NCBI RefSeq assembly: GCF_003330725.1
Contig: NZ_CP030840.1
Location: 2,170,001 to 2,234,000, forward strand
DNA length: 64,000 nucleotides
Reading direction: 5' to 3'
Origin: Acidisarcina polymorpha
GTDB lineage: Bacteria > Acidobacteriota > Terriglobia > Terriglobales > Acidobacteriaceae
Position numbers and translations under genes: made by a program. Below, piece by piece: positions 27,081 to 36,823 of the stretch (its first letter is position 1; each line of letters begins with the position of its first letter). The notes beneath the pieces were generated by a model. That model ran no database searches, had not been told where the DNA came from, and worked only from the letters and a program-made list of their open reading frames with translations.

Positions 27081-29627
27081 CTAGTCCTTATCGCTCGCAA
27101 TCATGTCGCCTGCATCGATGAGCGGACGGAAGCGGTGTACCGGCGGCGGCAGGGGCGAATCGACGCCCTTGATGCTCTTCCAGATGATCTCGTTGAGCGC
27201 ATGCATCGGGGCGCGGTCCACATCAGAGAAGTCCATTTTGCGACTCTCCTCCGATCCGTAGTCTCCCTTCTTGTTCTTCGCGTTCACATCGATCTTCGGC
27301 GAGATCGCGTCGAATGGCGTCGCCCGTGCCTCGGTTCCGAACGAGGCATACATCGGCATCGCCGCTGCGTCGTACTGGCTCATCGGCGGCAGGCCGAGCA
27401 GCAACTCGATGGATCGCACCATCGAACTGGTCGAATAGAGTGTGCTGTCGACGATGCCGCGCTTGACGTAGGGACTCAACACCAGTCCGACCGTGCGCCG
27501 CGCATCGACATGGTCGGGGCCGTCCTGCCCGTCGTCCTCAATGATGAAGATTGCCGTGCTCGGCCAGTAGCGGCTGTGACTCACCGCATCGACCAGCTGG
27601 CCAATCGCGTAATCGTTGTTCGCCACCATCGCCTGCGGGGTAAATGCGCCCGGAGCGGTACCACGGGTGTGGTCTTCGGGCATGCTCATGATGACGAAGT
27701 TCGGGAGGCGTTGGTTCGGCTCCGGGCTGTCATAGTTCTTTTCATATGCCTTAAAGTCTTTCAGGAAGACGGCTACATTCTCGGTATCTCGTTGGCGCGA
27801 TCCGAGATAGTCCGGTGCGACATGTCCCACCAGCCCAGCCACTCCGGGCGCGGCATCCATGGCCGTACCGGTGCTGGCCCGCGCGGCATACTCGCCATAA
27901 GAGCGGTAAGTGAGTCCTTTCCGCGCGGCCAGGTCCCACAGATGCCCTGCCGAGGGAATATAGGCTCGTGCCGGCAGGGCATCGCTGCGGCCCGCATAAG
28001 TAGGCGGCCAGTAGCGCTCGTTGAAGTCTGTGGCATACGCAGAGTCTGACCAGGAATGCCCATCGACGCTGACCTCGCCATCGCAATAGAGGTTGTCCAG
28101 GGTTACAAACTGCCGGGCAAGCGCGTGCTGGTTAGGCGTGACCTCTTCGCCGAAGATGGTCAGCCGGGAATCGCCCTTCGCGCCCTTGATGTCGCCGAAG
28201 ACCTGATCGTAGGTGCGGTTCTCCTTAATGATGTAGATCACGTGCTGGATCGGCGTCTCCACCCCCACCTCACGCGGAAGGATTGTCGGCTGGCTCGCAG
28301 GCCTGGCCTCAGACAAGAGGGAGTCATTGTAAGGAGTGTTCTCGATGACCTCATGAGTCCATTTCGGCAGGCTCTCCCGCAGGTTGGCCACCGGCAGCAC
28401 CTCGATGCTGCTCTTCTGCAGCGTCTTGACCGTCTCGTCGCCGTACCACTTGGAAGCCAATGGACTGCCCACGCCTTTGAGGTCAGGGTGACCCTCTTCA
28501 CCTTTGCTGTTGCCGATGAAGAGCGTGTTGTTGTTCTCAGCGAGCGTCAGCGCCGAAGGGTACCAACCAGTCGGAATGAATCCGATGACGGCGCTATGAC
28601 CGCGGACCGCAATCCGGATCACAGCAATAGAGTTGTTGTCAGCATTGGCGACGTAGAGCAATTTGCGCTGATTGTCGATTTCGATCGCGTCCGGAGTCGA
28701 GCCCTCGGGAGCAAGCGGAGTCAGCGTGGTCGAGAGCCTCTCGACCACCTCCAGTTTGTTCGTATCGATGACGTGGATGGTGTTGTCGTTCGAGCAGACG
28801 ACAAACAGCCGCCCGTCTGCGGATAGCTTCATGTCATTCGGATTCATGCCCACATGCAGTGTGCGAATCACCCGGTTGGACTCCGTATCGATGACGCTCA
28901 CGCTCTCGCTCGACCAGTTCGAGACGAACAACCTGCGGCCGTCCTTGCTCAGCACCGCGGCATATGGATTGATCTCGACCGGGATCCTCGTGACGATCTT
29001 CCGCGTCTTGGTATCGAAGACAACCACGTTGCTGGGGCCCAGTCCGGTTCCACGATTGGCTGCATAGAGCCGACCCTTCCCTGGCAGGTAGGCCACGCCG
29101 GCCCACCATACGTCTTTCGGATCGATGGTTTCCACCAGGCCACCGGTGGGCGTCTCGCTCAAACGTCCATCTTGATAGGTGAACTCATAGATCGGAGCCA
29201 TGGTGCGGGCGATGTTCTTTGCGCCGGTCGCATTGCCGCCGGAGACATACAACGTGTGACCGTCGGCGGACCAGGCGAGTCCCAGCCAGGTGGTCTTGAG
29301 CGGGATCTGCTGCACTAACTTTCGCGTCTTGACGTCGATCACATCGATGCCGTGCGGCAGGTAGCCGGAGTGCGTCGCCACGATGATCTTCCCATCGGGA
29401 GAGACAACGGCGTTCAGCACCATGTCTTCGATGGTGGCGATAGGCTTTCCCGCCGGGGTGATGCGCCATCCGTTCGGCAGGTTAAAGCCGCCCGGAATGT
29501 ACTGGGGAGTCTGTCGCGTCGCTTCACCGATAGTGCGGCCGCCGGGAGCAGAGAGCGTCTGGCCCAAACCCGTCAGGGAAAGGCTTGCAGACAGCAGGAG
29601 GATGGTAAGGCGTGTGCTTTTGAGCAT
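27081..29627 (-). CDS. Secreted beta-propeller / phosphoesterase protein
   Basis: An 848-residue two-domain exported protein. A Sec signal (MLKSTRLTILLLSASLSLTG) is followed by a YncE/YVTN-type propeller at about 40-420, with repeats such as GRRLFVSNWSSESVSVIDT and LYVANADNNSIAVI. The C-terminal part is the PF04185 phosphoesterase domain: IYIIKENRTYDQVFGDIKG near 485 and EDDGQDGPDHVDARRTVG near 715, as in phospholipase C and acid phosphatases. The substrate is unknown. It follows the TonB receptor with a gap of about 98 bases on the same strand, so the pair is probably one operon. The start at 29627 begins the signal peptide. Confidence 0.88.
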   Translation of the reverse strand: MLKSTRLTILLLSASLSLTGLGQTLSAPGGRTIGEATRQTPQYIPGGFNLPNGWRITPAGKPIATIEDMVLNAVVSPDGKIIVATHSGYLPHGIDVIDVKTRKLVQQIPLKTTWLGLAWSADGHTLYVSGGNATGAKNIARTMAPIYEFTYQDGRLSETPTGGLVETIDPKDVWWAGVAYLPGKGRLYAANRGTGLGPSNVVVFDTKTRKIVTRIPVEINPYAAVLSKDGRRLFVSNWSSESVSVIDTESNRVIRTLHVGMNPNDMKLSADGRLFVVCSNDNTIHVIDTNKLEVVERLSTTLTPLAPEGSTPDAIEIDNQRKLLYVANADNNSIAVIRIAVRGHSAVIGFIPTGWYPSALTLAENNNTLFIGNSKGEEGHPDLKGVGSPLASKWYGDETVKTLQKSSIEVLPVANLRESLPKWTHEVIENTPYNDSLLSEARPASQPTILPREVGVETPIQHVIYIIKENRTYDQVFGDIKGAKGDSRLTIFGEEVTPNQHALARQFVTLDNLYCDGEVSVDGHSWSDSAYATDFNERYWPPTYAGRSDALPARAYIPSAGHLWDLAARKGLTYRSYGEYAARASTGTAMDAAPGVAGLVGHVAPDYLGSRQRDTENVAVFLKDFKAYEKNYDSPEPNQRLPNFVIMSMPEDHTRGTAPGAFTPQAMVANNDYAIGQLVDAVSHSRYWPSTAIFIIEDDGQDGPDHVDARRTVGLVLSPYVKRGIVDSTLYSTSSMVRSIELLLGLPPMSQYDAAAMPMYASFGTEARATPFDAISPKIDVNAKNKKGDYGSEESRKMDFSDVDRAPMHALNEIIWKSIKGVDSPLPPPVHRFRPLIDAGDMIASDKD

Positions 29628-29666
29628 AGAGAATGGACCGTTTTCTGATTGGAAAGGCGTGGCTGT

Positions 29667-29700
29667 CCGTCTGCCAGGGCCCGTGAACACGCCCTGACGG
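29667..29700. other. Intercistronic hairpin
   Basis: CAGGGC and GCCCTG pair around a 10-base loop, with flanking CCGT and ACGG extending the stem past a bulge. It lies between the TonB receptor and the phosphoesterase genes and may partly terminate transcription or set the ratio of the two products. Confidence 0.4.
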
Positions 29701-29725
29701 ACTGCGTAATTAGAGGGCCGTTCGA

Positions 29726-32700
29726 TTAGAAGCGAAACTTCGCGGCGAACTCGATGGTGCGGTTTTCGTTGACCGTCGACGAGATGACGCCGAAGGAGGA
29801 AGGAGTTGTCAGAGAGGCGCCGGGGACACTGAAGTTCGGATGGTTGGCGATGTTGAAGACCTCGCCGCGCAATTGCAGGTTGTAGTGTTCGCCAATTGTA
29901 GTGTTCTTCTCAAGGTTCATATCCCAGTTCTGGTAGTGCGGCCCCCACAGCATGTCATAAGCGGAGTTGCCGAAGGCATAAGCGGGGGGAGCGGCGAACG
30001 CCGCCGTGTTGAACCATTGTGCGTTGTTCTTATGGGCCGGATACAACGGAACTCCGGATACACGGTTGGCGCGTCCGCTGGCTCCGTAGACCTGGCTTCC
30101 CGGAGCAGTGTAGGTCACTGAGAACGGCTGGCCGGTCTGGAACGAGGTAACGCCGCCCAGCTGCCATCCGCCGATAATCCGGTCGGTGAATCGGCCCGCG
30201 TTACCGAACAGCATCCCGCCCTTGCCGAACGGAAGCCTGTACTGGTAGCTCACCTCGAGCGTTTGCGGCGTGATGTTCGAGATGTTGCCGTAGGAGTCGC
30301 CGATTGTCGTCGGGTTCTGATGGTTTTCCACCCCCAGCACTCGAATCCACTGATACTCGGCGTTGATCAGGAAGCCGTTGCTGAAGGCCTTGTGCAAGCC
30401 CACTTGCAGGGAGTTGCCGGTCGTGTGATAGATCGGATCGAAGTCCTCGGTGATGGCCGAGAACGCAGCGAACGGCCGGCGCGACTGCTCGGTGGTGGGT
30501 CCTGGCGGAGCATAGTTGATGTCCGGCTCGGTATTGCCGGGTCCGCCATGGTTGTTCTGGTGAATGGTGCGCTGGCCCACGTAGCCGATGCGCAGGGCGA
30601 TCGAGCCGGGCAGTTGCTGCTCCAAAGCAAGGTTGTATTGCTCAGCGTAAGGCGCGATCGTTTTGTGCTGCGCAACAACCGACGGATCAGCGGGTATCGT
30701 GGCGCTTCCGGCGAACGGCGCGTTCATGGTAATCGCGGGTGTTGTGGGGGTGTTGGTGTAATTAACGCTAGTGATGAAGGGCAGGCTGCTGAACCCAGTA
30801 CCCAGGTAGGACGAGGGCAGCAGGTTGTAGTACTGGCCCACCGCGCCACGCAACACCGTCTTCGGTCGAATCTCATAGGCGAAGCCTAAGCGTGGAGCAA
30901 TGTTGGTGTTGGCCTGGCCAAGGTAGGAGTACATTTTGGAGGGCAGGCCCACCGCTGGCGCCAGGACCGAGTACGGGGTATACAGCGGATTGGTGATCGC
31001 AGGGTAGGAGTTTGCGAAGACCACGACCTTGCCGACGCTGGGCACAAACAGCGACTCGGTTCCATACGGGTTATCGTAGAAGTGCTGCAGGTCGTAGCGG
31101 ATACCCAAGTTGAGAGTCAGGTTGTGCAGGATCTTCCAGTCGTCCTGGACATACACGCCGTACTGGGCGGAGTTCCAGCGAACGACAAAATCCTGCGGGT
31201 TCGAGGTACCGGTCGAGTTCGGGTATCCCAGCAGGAAGTCGGCATAGGCGTTTCGCGTGTAATTGCCGTTGAAAGAGAACGATCCGTGCCCGGACGAGTC
31301 CTGCCACGAAGTGTTGTAGAGAAACGAAAATCCCGTCTTGATGGTGTGCTTCGGGAAGACCTTGGTGAGCGACGTGTTGCCCTGATACGTCTGCTCGAGG
31401 TTCTTCGAGCTGCCTTCGGTGATGCCGGTGATGTTGGTGATGCTGATCGTCGGTGCTGCCGGGAGCAGAATCGGGCCCAGCCCGGGAATGATCGACGAGA
31501 AGTCGGTCTTGTAGTTCTGCCCGATACGGAAAAGGGGCATATGCATGTAGGAGACATAGCTGTCGAGCAGCAGCGTCGGTGAGAAAGTGTGGGTCCAGCC
31601 TGCTACAAAGATGTCGTTATGTTCGCCATCCTGCGCCACCCCGCCGGCCAGGCTGGAAGTCCCTACATCGGAGAAGGGTCCATAGAAGGCGCGCAGCCAT
31701 GTGCCGCGCAGCTGGTCCTTGTCACTGATCTTATGATCAAAGCGAAAGTTCCAACGCGTGACCTCGGTCGTATGCGGAATCAGCTCTTGGGTGTTGACTC
31801 CAGTCGTCTGCGTGGTCGACGGAGGTATGAGCAGCTGCTGTAACTGGAGATCGACCGGGTTCAGGGGCACGTTAATGACATTGCCAGGGAAGGGCTGGTG
31901 GGTGAGCGGGTTCATGATGACCACATTTGGCGTACAGCTGCCGCCAGGCAGGAAGCAGCTGAAGTCCCCCATCCGCTCGGCCGCGGTCGGCTGGATGCTG
32001 CTGACAGAGGCGGACTGGGTAAGGTGGAAGCCCTCGAAGCTGACAAAGAAGAAGCTTCGGTTCCGGCCGTCATAAAGATGCGGAATATAAATCGGCCCGT
32101 TGAGGTTTCCGCCGTATTCGTTGCGCTGATAGGGGGCGCGCGACGGGGCTAAGGCGTGTGGCCCGTTAAACCATGCCTTCGCTGCTGTACCGCGGCTGCG
32201 ATTGAATTCAAAGCCTTCCCCATGCAGCTTGTTGCCCCCGCTCGCACTGACGACGATGATCTGATTGGGCTGATTGAACTCCGCCGGAGCGCCCTGGTCG
32301 AGCACCTTGAACTCGTCGATGGCGTCGAGCGACGGCACCTCGCCCTGCGCGCGCTGCAACTCGATCTCCATGTTCGTGACGCCATCGAAGGTATTGCCCA
32401 CATCGCCGTAGGAGTTCCGCTGGTTGGTCCCGAAGGCGAGTGTTACCCCGCGCACCGGCACCTGGTCCTGCGCTGCCACATCCTGTACGCCGGGAGTCAG
32501 ATTGATGAGACCCAGGATGCTGACGTGTCCGTTCAGCGGCGTGTTCTGGATCGTGGCGCTGTCGATCACGAGACCGACCGAGGAGGTCTCGGTCTGGATC
32601 ACGGGTGACGCACTGGTGACGTTCACTGTCTGTTGCTCCGAACCGAGTTCGAGATGGGCGTCGATTTGCGCCACCTGGTCAATGACGAGCGTGATGCCGC

Positions 32701-33034
32701 TCTGTTCAAAGACCTTGAAGCCGCCCTTGTCCACGCGGACACTGTAGCTGCCCGGCGCCAGCTGGGTTACGGCATATGACCCGAATTGCGATGTGGTGAC
32801 CGATCGGACCTCGTTGGTAGTGAGCTGTCGCACCGTCACCGTCGCGTCTGCGACTGCGGCGCCGCTTGCATCTGTTACGACTCCATTAATCGAACCCGTT
32901 ATGCCCTGCGCCAAGAGGCCTCGCGTCGATGCCAGGAAGAAGAGCAAGAACACGCTGCCCACCAGCATCGCGATCCAAGGGGCCTTCCGAGAGCCAGCGG
33001 TGCGCTCTGGTCTGTCGAAGATTCTTTTCTTCAT
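29726..33034 (-). CDS. TonB-dependent receptor, Oar-like
   Basis: A 1102-residue outer-membrane protein. After the signal (hydrophobic core MLVGSVFLLFFLA), a carboxypeptidase-regulatory domain opens with GITGSINGVVTDASGAAV and a plug domain follows. The rest is a large beta-barrel ending in the aromatic-terminal FAAKFRF needed for outer-membrane insertion. This Oar class is highly expanded in Acidobacteria and is thought to import large or complex ligands. The start at 33034 is supported by GAGGAG four bases upstream; the frame is open to 33268. It is divergent from the membrane-anchored regulator gene and leads the phosphoesterase gene. Confidence 0.93.
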   Translation of the reverse strand: MKKRIFDRPERTAGSRKAPWIAMLVGSVFLLFFLASTRGLLAQGITGSINGVVTDASGAAVADATVTVRQLTTNEVRSVTTSQFGSYAVTQLAPGSYSVRVDKGGFKVFEQSGITLVIDQVAQIDAHLELGSEQQTVNVTSASPVIQTETSSVGLVIDSATIQNTPLNGHVSILGLINLTPGVQDVAAQDQVPVRGVTLAFGTNQRNSYGDVGNTFDGVTNMEIELQRAQGEVPSLDAIDEFKVLDQGAPAEFNQPNQIIVVSASGGNKLHGEGFEFNRSRGTAAKAWFNGPHALAPSRAPYQRNEYGGNLNGPIYIPHLYDGRNRSFFFVSFEGFHLTQSASVSSIQPTAAERMGDFSCFLPGGSCTPNVVIMNPLTHQPFPGNVINVPLNPVDLQLQQLLIPPSTTQTTGVNTQELIPHTTEVTRWNFRFDHKISDKDQLRGTWLRAFYGPFSDVGTSSLAGGVAQDGEHNDIFVAGWTHTFSPTLLLDSYVSYMHMPLFRIGQNYKTDFSSIIPGLGPILLPAAPTISITNITGITEGSSKNLEQTYQGNTSLTKVFPKHTIKTGFSFLYNTSWQDSSGHGSFSFNGNYTRNAYADFLLGYPNSTGTSNPQDFVVRWNSAQYGVYVQDDWKILHNLTLNLGIRYDLQHFYDNPYGTESLFVPSVGKVVVFANSYPAITNPLYTPYSVLAPAVGLPSKMYSYLGQANTNIAPRLGFAYEIRPKTVLRGAVGQYYNLLPSSYLGTGFSSLPFITSVNYTNTPTTPAITMNAPFAGSATIPADPSVVAQHKTIAPYAEQYNLALEQQLPGSIALRIGYVGQRTIHQNNHGGPGNTEPDINYAPPGPTTEQSRRPFAAFSAITEDFDPIYHTTGNSLQVGLHKAFSNGFLINAEYQWIRVLGVENHQNPTTIGDSYGNISNITPQTLEVSYQYRLPFGKGGMLFGNAGRFTDRIIGGWQLGGVTSFQTGQPFSVTYTAPGSQVYGASGRANRVSGVPLYPAHKNNAQWFNTAAFAAPPAYAFGNSAYDMLWGPHYQNWDMNLEKNTTIGEHYNLQLRGEVFNIANHPNFSVPGASLTTPSSFGVISSTVNENRTIEFAAKFRF

Positions 33035-33324
33035 CTCTCTCCTCATTGCGCCTACTCGGGATGCGTATCCGCAGGCAAGCTGCGCCAGATGTCCCGACAG
33101 CCCGAGTATTTGCGAGCTTCTCCATTCGCGATAGGGGTTTTCCATGTGTTCATCGCCTCGGACCACTCCCCTTCGCTGTATCTGCTTGTGAATTAAAGCG
33201 ATTCCGCATGTGTATGGTTGCGTCGAACCCGGGTGTACGATCGCCGGAATACACGGGCATTTATCCACCGTTCATCCAGCCGGCCTAGAATTCGATTTAA
33301 CGAAGAAAGAACTCAAAAGGCATC

Positions 33325-34767
33325 ATGCAGACCCTCGAGCCAACGTCTAAGGCCGCTGCGGGTTTCCGCCCTCGCTCAGCTGATGCGGCCGATCCTCGAT
33401 CACCGAATGCTGCCGATCAAGGCCCGCATCTCTCCGCGGACGACCAGCGCTGGCAGCTCGCCCTGCGCATCGCCGCCAGCCGATCATTGGGCCGTTCGCA
33501 GCTGCTATCGGACTTCCTTCTCTATATCGTCGAACGCAGCATCCAGGGCCGCCGCGGCGAGATCACCGAGCAGCAGATCGGCGTCGCCGTCTTCGGCCGG
33601 GCCGAGGACTACAACTCGAACGACGACAATATCGTTCGAAGTTACGCGCGCAAGCTGCGCCAACGTATCGACAATTACTATGCCAGCGAAGGCAGTGAGG
33701 AGACGCTCCGGCTGGAGATTCCCCGCGGTGGATACGCCCCTACCTTTACCGATCACGTTTCGCCACCAGCGATCGCCGAAGAGCCCTCTCGCGACGGCGA
33801 CCCTGAGGGCCTTGAGCCCCGGAAGGGTGAGGAAGGCGATGAGCCCCGCTCCGCGAGAGCAGCGGGGATCATGCCCTCAGTTCCAATCATTCCTCGTCGC
33901 GCGTTCACGCCGGGCACGCTTGTTGTGCTTCTCCTCGGCATTCTGCTCGGAGTCGGGGCGATGCAGCTGAAACAGTCCCGGATCTTTGTCTCCCGTGCAG
34001 AAGCTACATCGCACACCCTATGGGCGGAGCTCTTCAGCGGCAATCGTGACACGTTCATCGTTCCCTCCGATGCCGGGCTGGTCATCATGCAGCGGCTCAT
34101 CGATCGGCCGGTTCCTCTGAGCAACTACGTCAGTGGAACCTATCGCACCAAGCTCAAGGCCGACGATCTACCCAACGCCGCCGAGATCCTCAAGCTGGGG
34201 AACCGGCGCTATACCAGCGTGGTCGATCTCGATCTGGCCGCTCATCTGGCGCAACTACACGAGGTCGTGCCGGGACGTATGCTGCTCCGGTACGCTCGCG
34301 ATCTCCGCATGGACGATTTGCGCACCGGCAATGCCATACTGATCGGCTCGGACGAATCCAATCCCTGGATTCAGCTCTTCGGTCCGCAACTCCAGTTTTC
34401 TTTTCACTATGACCCGAACTCCGACCAGCCGTCGGGCTTCGTCAATCCATCTCCGCGTCCCGGCGAGAGCGAGCTCTATACCACCAGCGGACAGGAAGAC
34501 CGCACCTTCGGCATCATTGCCTACCGCCCGAACTTGGCCGGCACCGGCCACGTGTTGATCGTCGCCGGTCTGAATACGGCGGGCACACAAGCCGCGGCGG
34601 ACTTCCTGCTCGATCCATCGTCGATGATGCCGACACTTCGGCGGTCGAAACTGGCCGACGGAACGCTCCAGCCTTTTGAGCTACTGGTCAGCGCCGGCAA
34701 CGTCGCGACCAACGCCTCTACGCCGCACCTTGTACTCGAGCGGCTCGGCCTGCCTGCCTCGCATTGA
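33325..34767 (+). CDS. Predicted membrane-anchored DNA-binding regulator
   Basis: A 480-residue protein. At about 45-140 it has a winged-helix-like region: SQLLSDFLLYIVERSIQGR, EQQIGVAVFGR, DDNIVRSYARKLRQRI and LRLEIPRGGYAPTF. This pattern occurs at the N-terminus of many acidobacterial proteins annotated as regulators or adenylate-cyclase-like. A single membrane helix (LVVLLLGILLGVGAM) is at about 198-212, and a periplasmic domain of about 260 residues follows, with no family I recognise. It is divergent from the TonB receptor with about 290 bases between starts, so a role as a sensor-regulator of that operon is inferred, not shown. Confidence 0.65.
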   Translation: MQTLEPTSKAAAGFRPRSADAADPRSPNAADQGPHLSADDQRWQLALRIAASRSLGRSQLLSDFLLYIVERSIQGRRGEITEQQIGVAVFGRAEDYNSNDDNIVRSYARKLRQRIDNYYASEGSEETLRLEIPRGGYAPTFTDHVSPPAIAEEPSRDGDPEGLEPRKGEEGDEPRSARAAGIMPSVPIIPRRAFTPGTLVVLLLGILLGVGAMQLKQSRIFVSRAEATSHTLWAELFSGNRDTFIVPSDAGLVIMQRLIDRPVPLSNYVSGTYRTKLKADDLPNAAEILKLGNRRYTSVVDLDLAAHLAQLHEVVPGRMLLRYARDLRMDDLRTGNAILIGSDESNPWIQLFGPQLQFSFHYDPNSDQPSGFVNPSPRPGESELYTTSGQEDRTFGIIAYRPNLAGTGHVLIVAGLNTAGTQAAADFLLDPSSMMPTLRRSKLADGTLQPFELLVSAGNVATNASTPHLVLERLGLPASH

Positions 34768-35167
34768 GCTGGCTCGCTAAAGATCGTCCTATCTTGGCTT
34801 AACAAATCTTCGCCTTGACAAACCAAGCTGGCGGCTGGCGGAGACATAGAGCGCCACAACACACCATAGAGCGCCCACCGCTCTTCCATCACGCCGGTAA
34901 GACATAGCTTCGGACTATAAGCAACCAGCCCATAATGCATTCGAAGCGTTGCTGCACTAATGCAGGGATGTCCCAGTCTTGGTTCAAGAGCAGGACATGT
35001 CGAACTTAAGTCCTGTGTGAGGCAAACGCAGAAGGAAGCAGCGAGGCAAGTGAGGAGAGTTGTGGCTTCTGCAGATGGTGTCTTTCGGCCTCTTGTGCAC
35101 CAGATCAATTAACCCTATGTTGAGTGGGTTGGCTTAATCCGAACGGGACTGGGGAGGATAATCTTCC
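34768..35167. other. Intergenic region, no gene seen
   Basis: About 400 bases with no supported gene. Short frames on both strands lack ribosome sites and family features. A GGGGAGGAT near 35153 serves the next gene. Confidence 0.4.
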
Positions 35168-35554
35168 ATGAGTAGAATCGACGACCTTAAGCAAGAGTTG
35201 AGAGTCTTGAAGGCGGAATACAGGTCTAAGATGGTCCAACTCCACGCCGAAGAGTCTGCTCGCTTTTACATCAAGACTGGAGACCTGCTTCTGCTGGAAG
35301 AGGGGACTCACGCCCATTCCAAATCAGCTGTCTACATGGTGAGTAGGATCGTCTTCCGGTTGGGTGGAGAATCGGTTCTATTCGGCCATAAGCGCCTGAA
35401 GGATGAAAAGTCCTTTCATCATCGGGAGGTGACGGTCTGTTTAGACTTCGAGGCGCCCCGAGTAATTGGGCGCGTGGATGACTGGCGGAGGATTGTGCAA
35501 CGAGCGACACCCGACAACCACGATTCGCCATACCTGTTTTCACGGAGCGCTTGA
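35168..35554 (+). CDS. Hypothetical protein
   Basis: A 128-residue soluble protein with a charged, probably coiled N-terminus (MSRIDDLKQELRVLKAEYR) and a beta-rich middle (FYIKTGDLLLLEEG, AVYMVSRIVFRLGG). No signal, membrane segment or catalytic motif is seen. The Shine-Dalgarno-like GGGGAGGAT lies 7 bases before the ATG. No family is recognised. It stands at the edge of an accessory stretch with several damaged genes. Confidence 0.5.
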   Translation: MSRIDDLKQELRVLKAEYRSKMVQLHAEESARFYIKTGDLLLLEEGTHAHSKSAVYMVSRIVFRLGGESVLFGHKRLKDEKSFHHREVTVCLDFEAPRVIGRVDDWRRIVQRATPDNHDSPYLFSRSA

Positions 35555-35731
35555 ATTCATCCAGGGACGGGAGTCATGGCGCCATCCTGAACGATCTTCT
35601 TTCCTTCTTGCATCGCTCTTGGACCTGTTCGTCCATACGATAAGCGCGAAGGCCCTCACCTTGATAGAAATGTAAGTCGCGACGGTCACGTCTGAGATTG
35701 TAGAGTCAACCCGCCACGTCTTTGCTGCGGC

Positions 35732-36229
35732 CGGACCATTGCCTACGCCATTGGCCCCTACGTCAAGCGAGGTGAAGTCGTCTCGACGCGCTACACCACC
35801 ATCAACATGCTGCGCACCATCGAAGACATCCTGCATTTGGAGCCCATGGGACTTAACGATGGATTGCAGTCGCCGATGACCGATGTTTTCACTCACGATT
35901 CCAAGCCCTGGGCCTATCGGCCGATAGTACCGGCCGTGCTGCGCAGTACGCTGCTTCCGCTGCCGCCCGCAACCCCGGCCAACACTCTAGCCGAGACCGC
36001 GCGGATACGGGCGTTTGAGCGTCCGCCGCACGACGCCGCTTCCTGGGTACAACGGTTGCAAGGCCTGGATTTTTCGCGAAGCGACCGCGCTGATACGACG
36101 CGCTTCAACCGGATCCTGTGGGCAGGGCTCAAGGGAGAAGACGTTCCATATCCGCGAAGCAGGTCCGGACGCAACCTGCGCGCCCACCGTAAGCAGCTGC
36201 TGAAAAGAGTGAGCACTCCGCTTCCCTGA
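35732..36229 (+). pseudogene. 3' remnant of a PF04185 phosphoesterase
   Basis: The frame reads RTIAYAIGPYVKRGEVV, then STRYTTINMLRTIEDILHLE and PMGLNDGLQSPMTD, which is the conserved C-terminal part of beta-propeller/phosphoesterase proteins (compare RRTVGLVLSPYVKRGIVDS in the intact gene at 27-29.6 kb). Homology starts abruptly near 35732 with no start codon before it; the first ATG in frame is at 35807. The propeller, the catalytic ENRTYD segment and most of the enzyme are missing. It is therefore a 5'-truncated relic. The sequence is not a close copy of the intact gene, so it came from a different paralogue. Confidence 0.75.
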
Positions 36230-36243
36230 TTTCGTTCGCCATT

Positions 36244-36759
36244 CTAGGAAGGCTTCCTTGGGGGAACACCCGGCAGGCCCGCGGCGCGCCATGCTTGAAA
36301 GCCACCAACCATGTCCGTCGCGCGGAAGAGTCCAAGATCCTGCAGAGATGCTGCCGCAAGGCTTGAGGTATAGCCCTCGGAACAGAACACAATCACCTGG
36401 AGCTCGTAATCTGTCGCGACCGGCAGGCGGGCGCTCGAGGCCGGATCGAAGCGCCACTCGAGCACGTTACGTTCGACCACCAACGCACCGGCAATCGTGC
36501 CCTCAATCGCGCGCTGGCTTTCAGGACGAATATCGACGAGGATCGCATCTGTATTGGCCACCGCCTCATAGGCCTCGTCCGGAGATAGCCGTTGCAGCCG
36601 GGCACGTGCTGCCGAAAGCACCTGCTCGATGCTCAAGGCGCGAGTGGGGTCTAAGGACGTCCGGCTCTGCGGGCGCTGCTGCTGATCGGGCGTTTCAGCC
36701 TTCTCCGATGAGCGTTCGCGCGGAACCAGTCGACTTTCCTCCAGCTCGTACTCATTCAT
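36244..36759 (-). CDS. Rhodanese-domain protein (C-terminal half of a dioxygenase fusion)
   Basis: A 171-residue frame. The rhodanese domain (about 55-165) has ILVDIRPESQRAIEGTIAGA and the active-site loop IVFCSEGYTSSLAA with the catalytic Cys, then GGFQAWRAAGLPG. Rhodaneses transfer sulfane sulfur to thiophilic acceptors. The first residues (MNEYELEESRL) are really the continuation of the upstream cysteine dioxygenase-like protein: the same frame reads upstream as GPDYTHDV and then HAYSPPLAEM. So the domain may normally be translated as the back half of a fusion, with the ATG at 36759 an accidental start. Linker 10-45 is polar. Confidence 0.75.
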   Translation of the reverse strand: MNEYELEESRLVPRERSSEKAETPDQQQRPQSRTSLDPTRALSIEQVLSAARARLQRLSPDEAYEAVANTDAILVDIRPESQRAIEGTIAGALVVERNVLEWRFDPASSARLPVATDYELQVIVFCSEGYTSSLAAASLQDLGLFRATDMVGGFQAWRAAGLPGVPPRKPS

Positions 36760-36823
36760 CTCGGCAAGCGGAGGAGAATATGCATGAATGCTGATCGCCG
36801 GTGCGATGGAGACATTACGGACA

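Noticed and set aside
27054-28049. 331-codon open frame antisense to the propeller phosphoesterase
   Set aside because: Its sequence is a low-information mirror of the conserved enzyme domain on the other strand, with no ribosome site or motif.
35466-35896. Overlapping frames around the phosphoesterase relic and hypothetical gene
   Set aside because: They are out-of-phase shadows; only the frame with clear phosphoesterase homology is kept.
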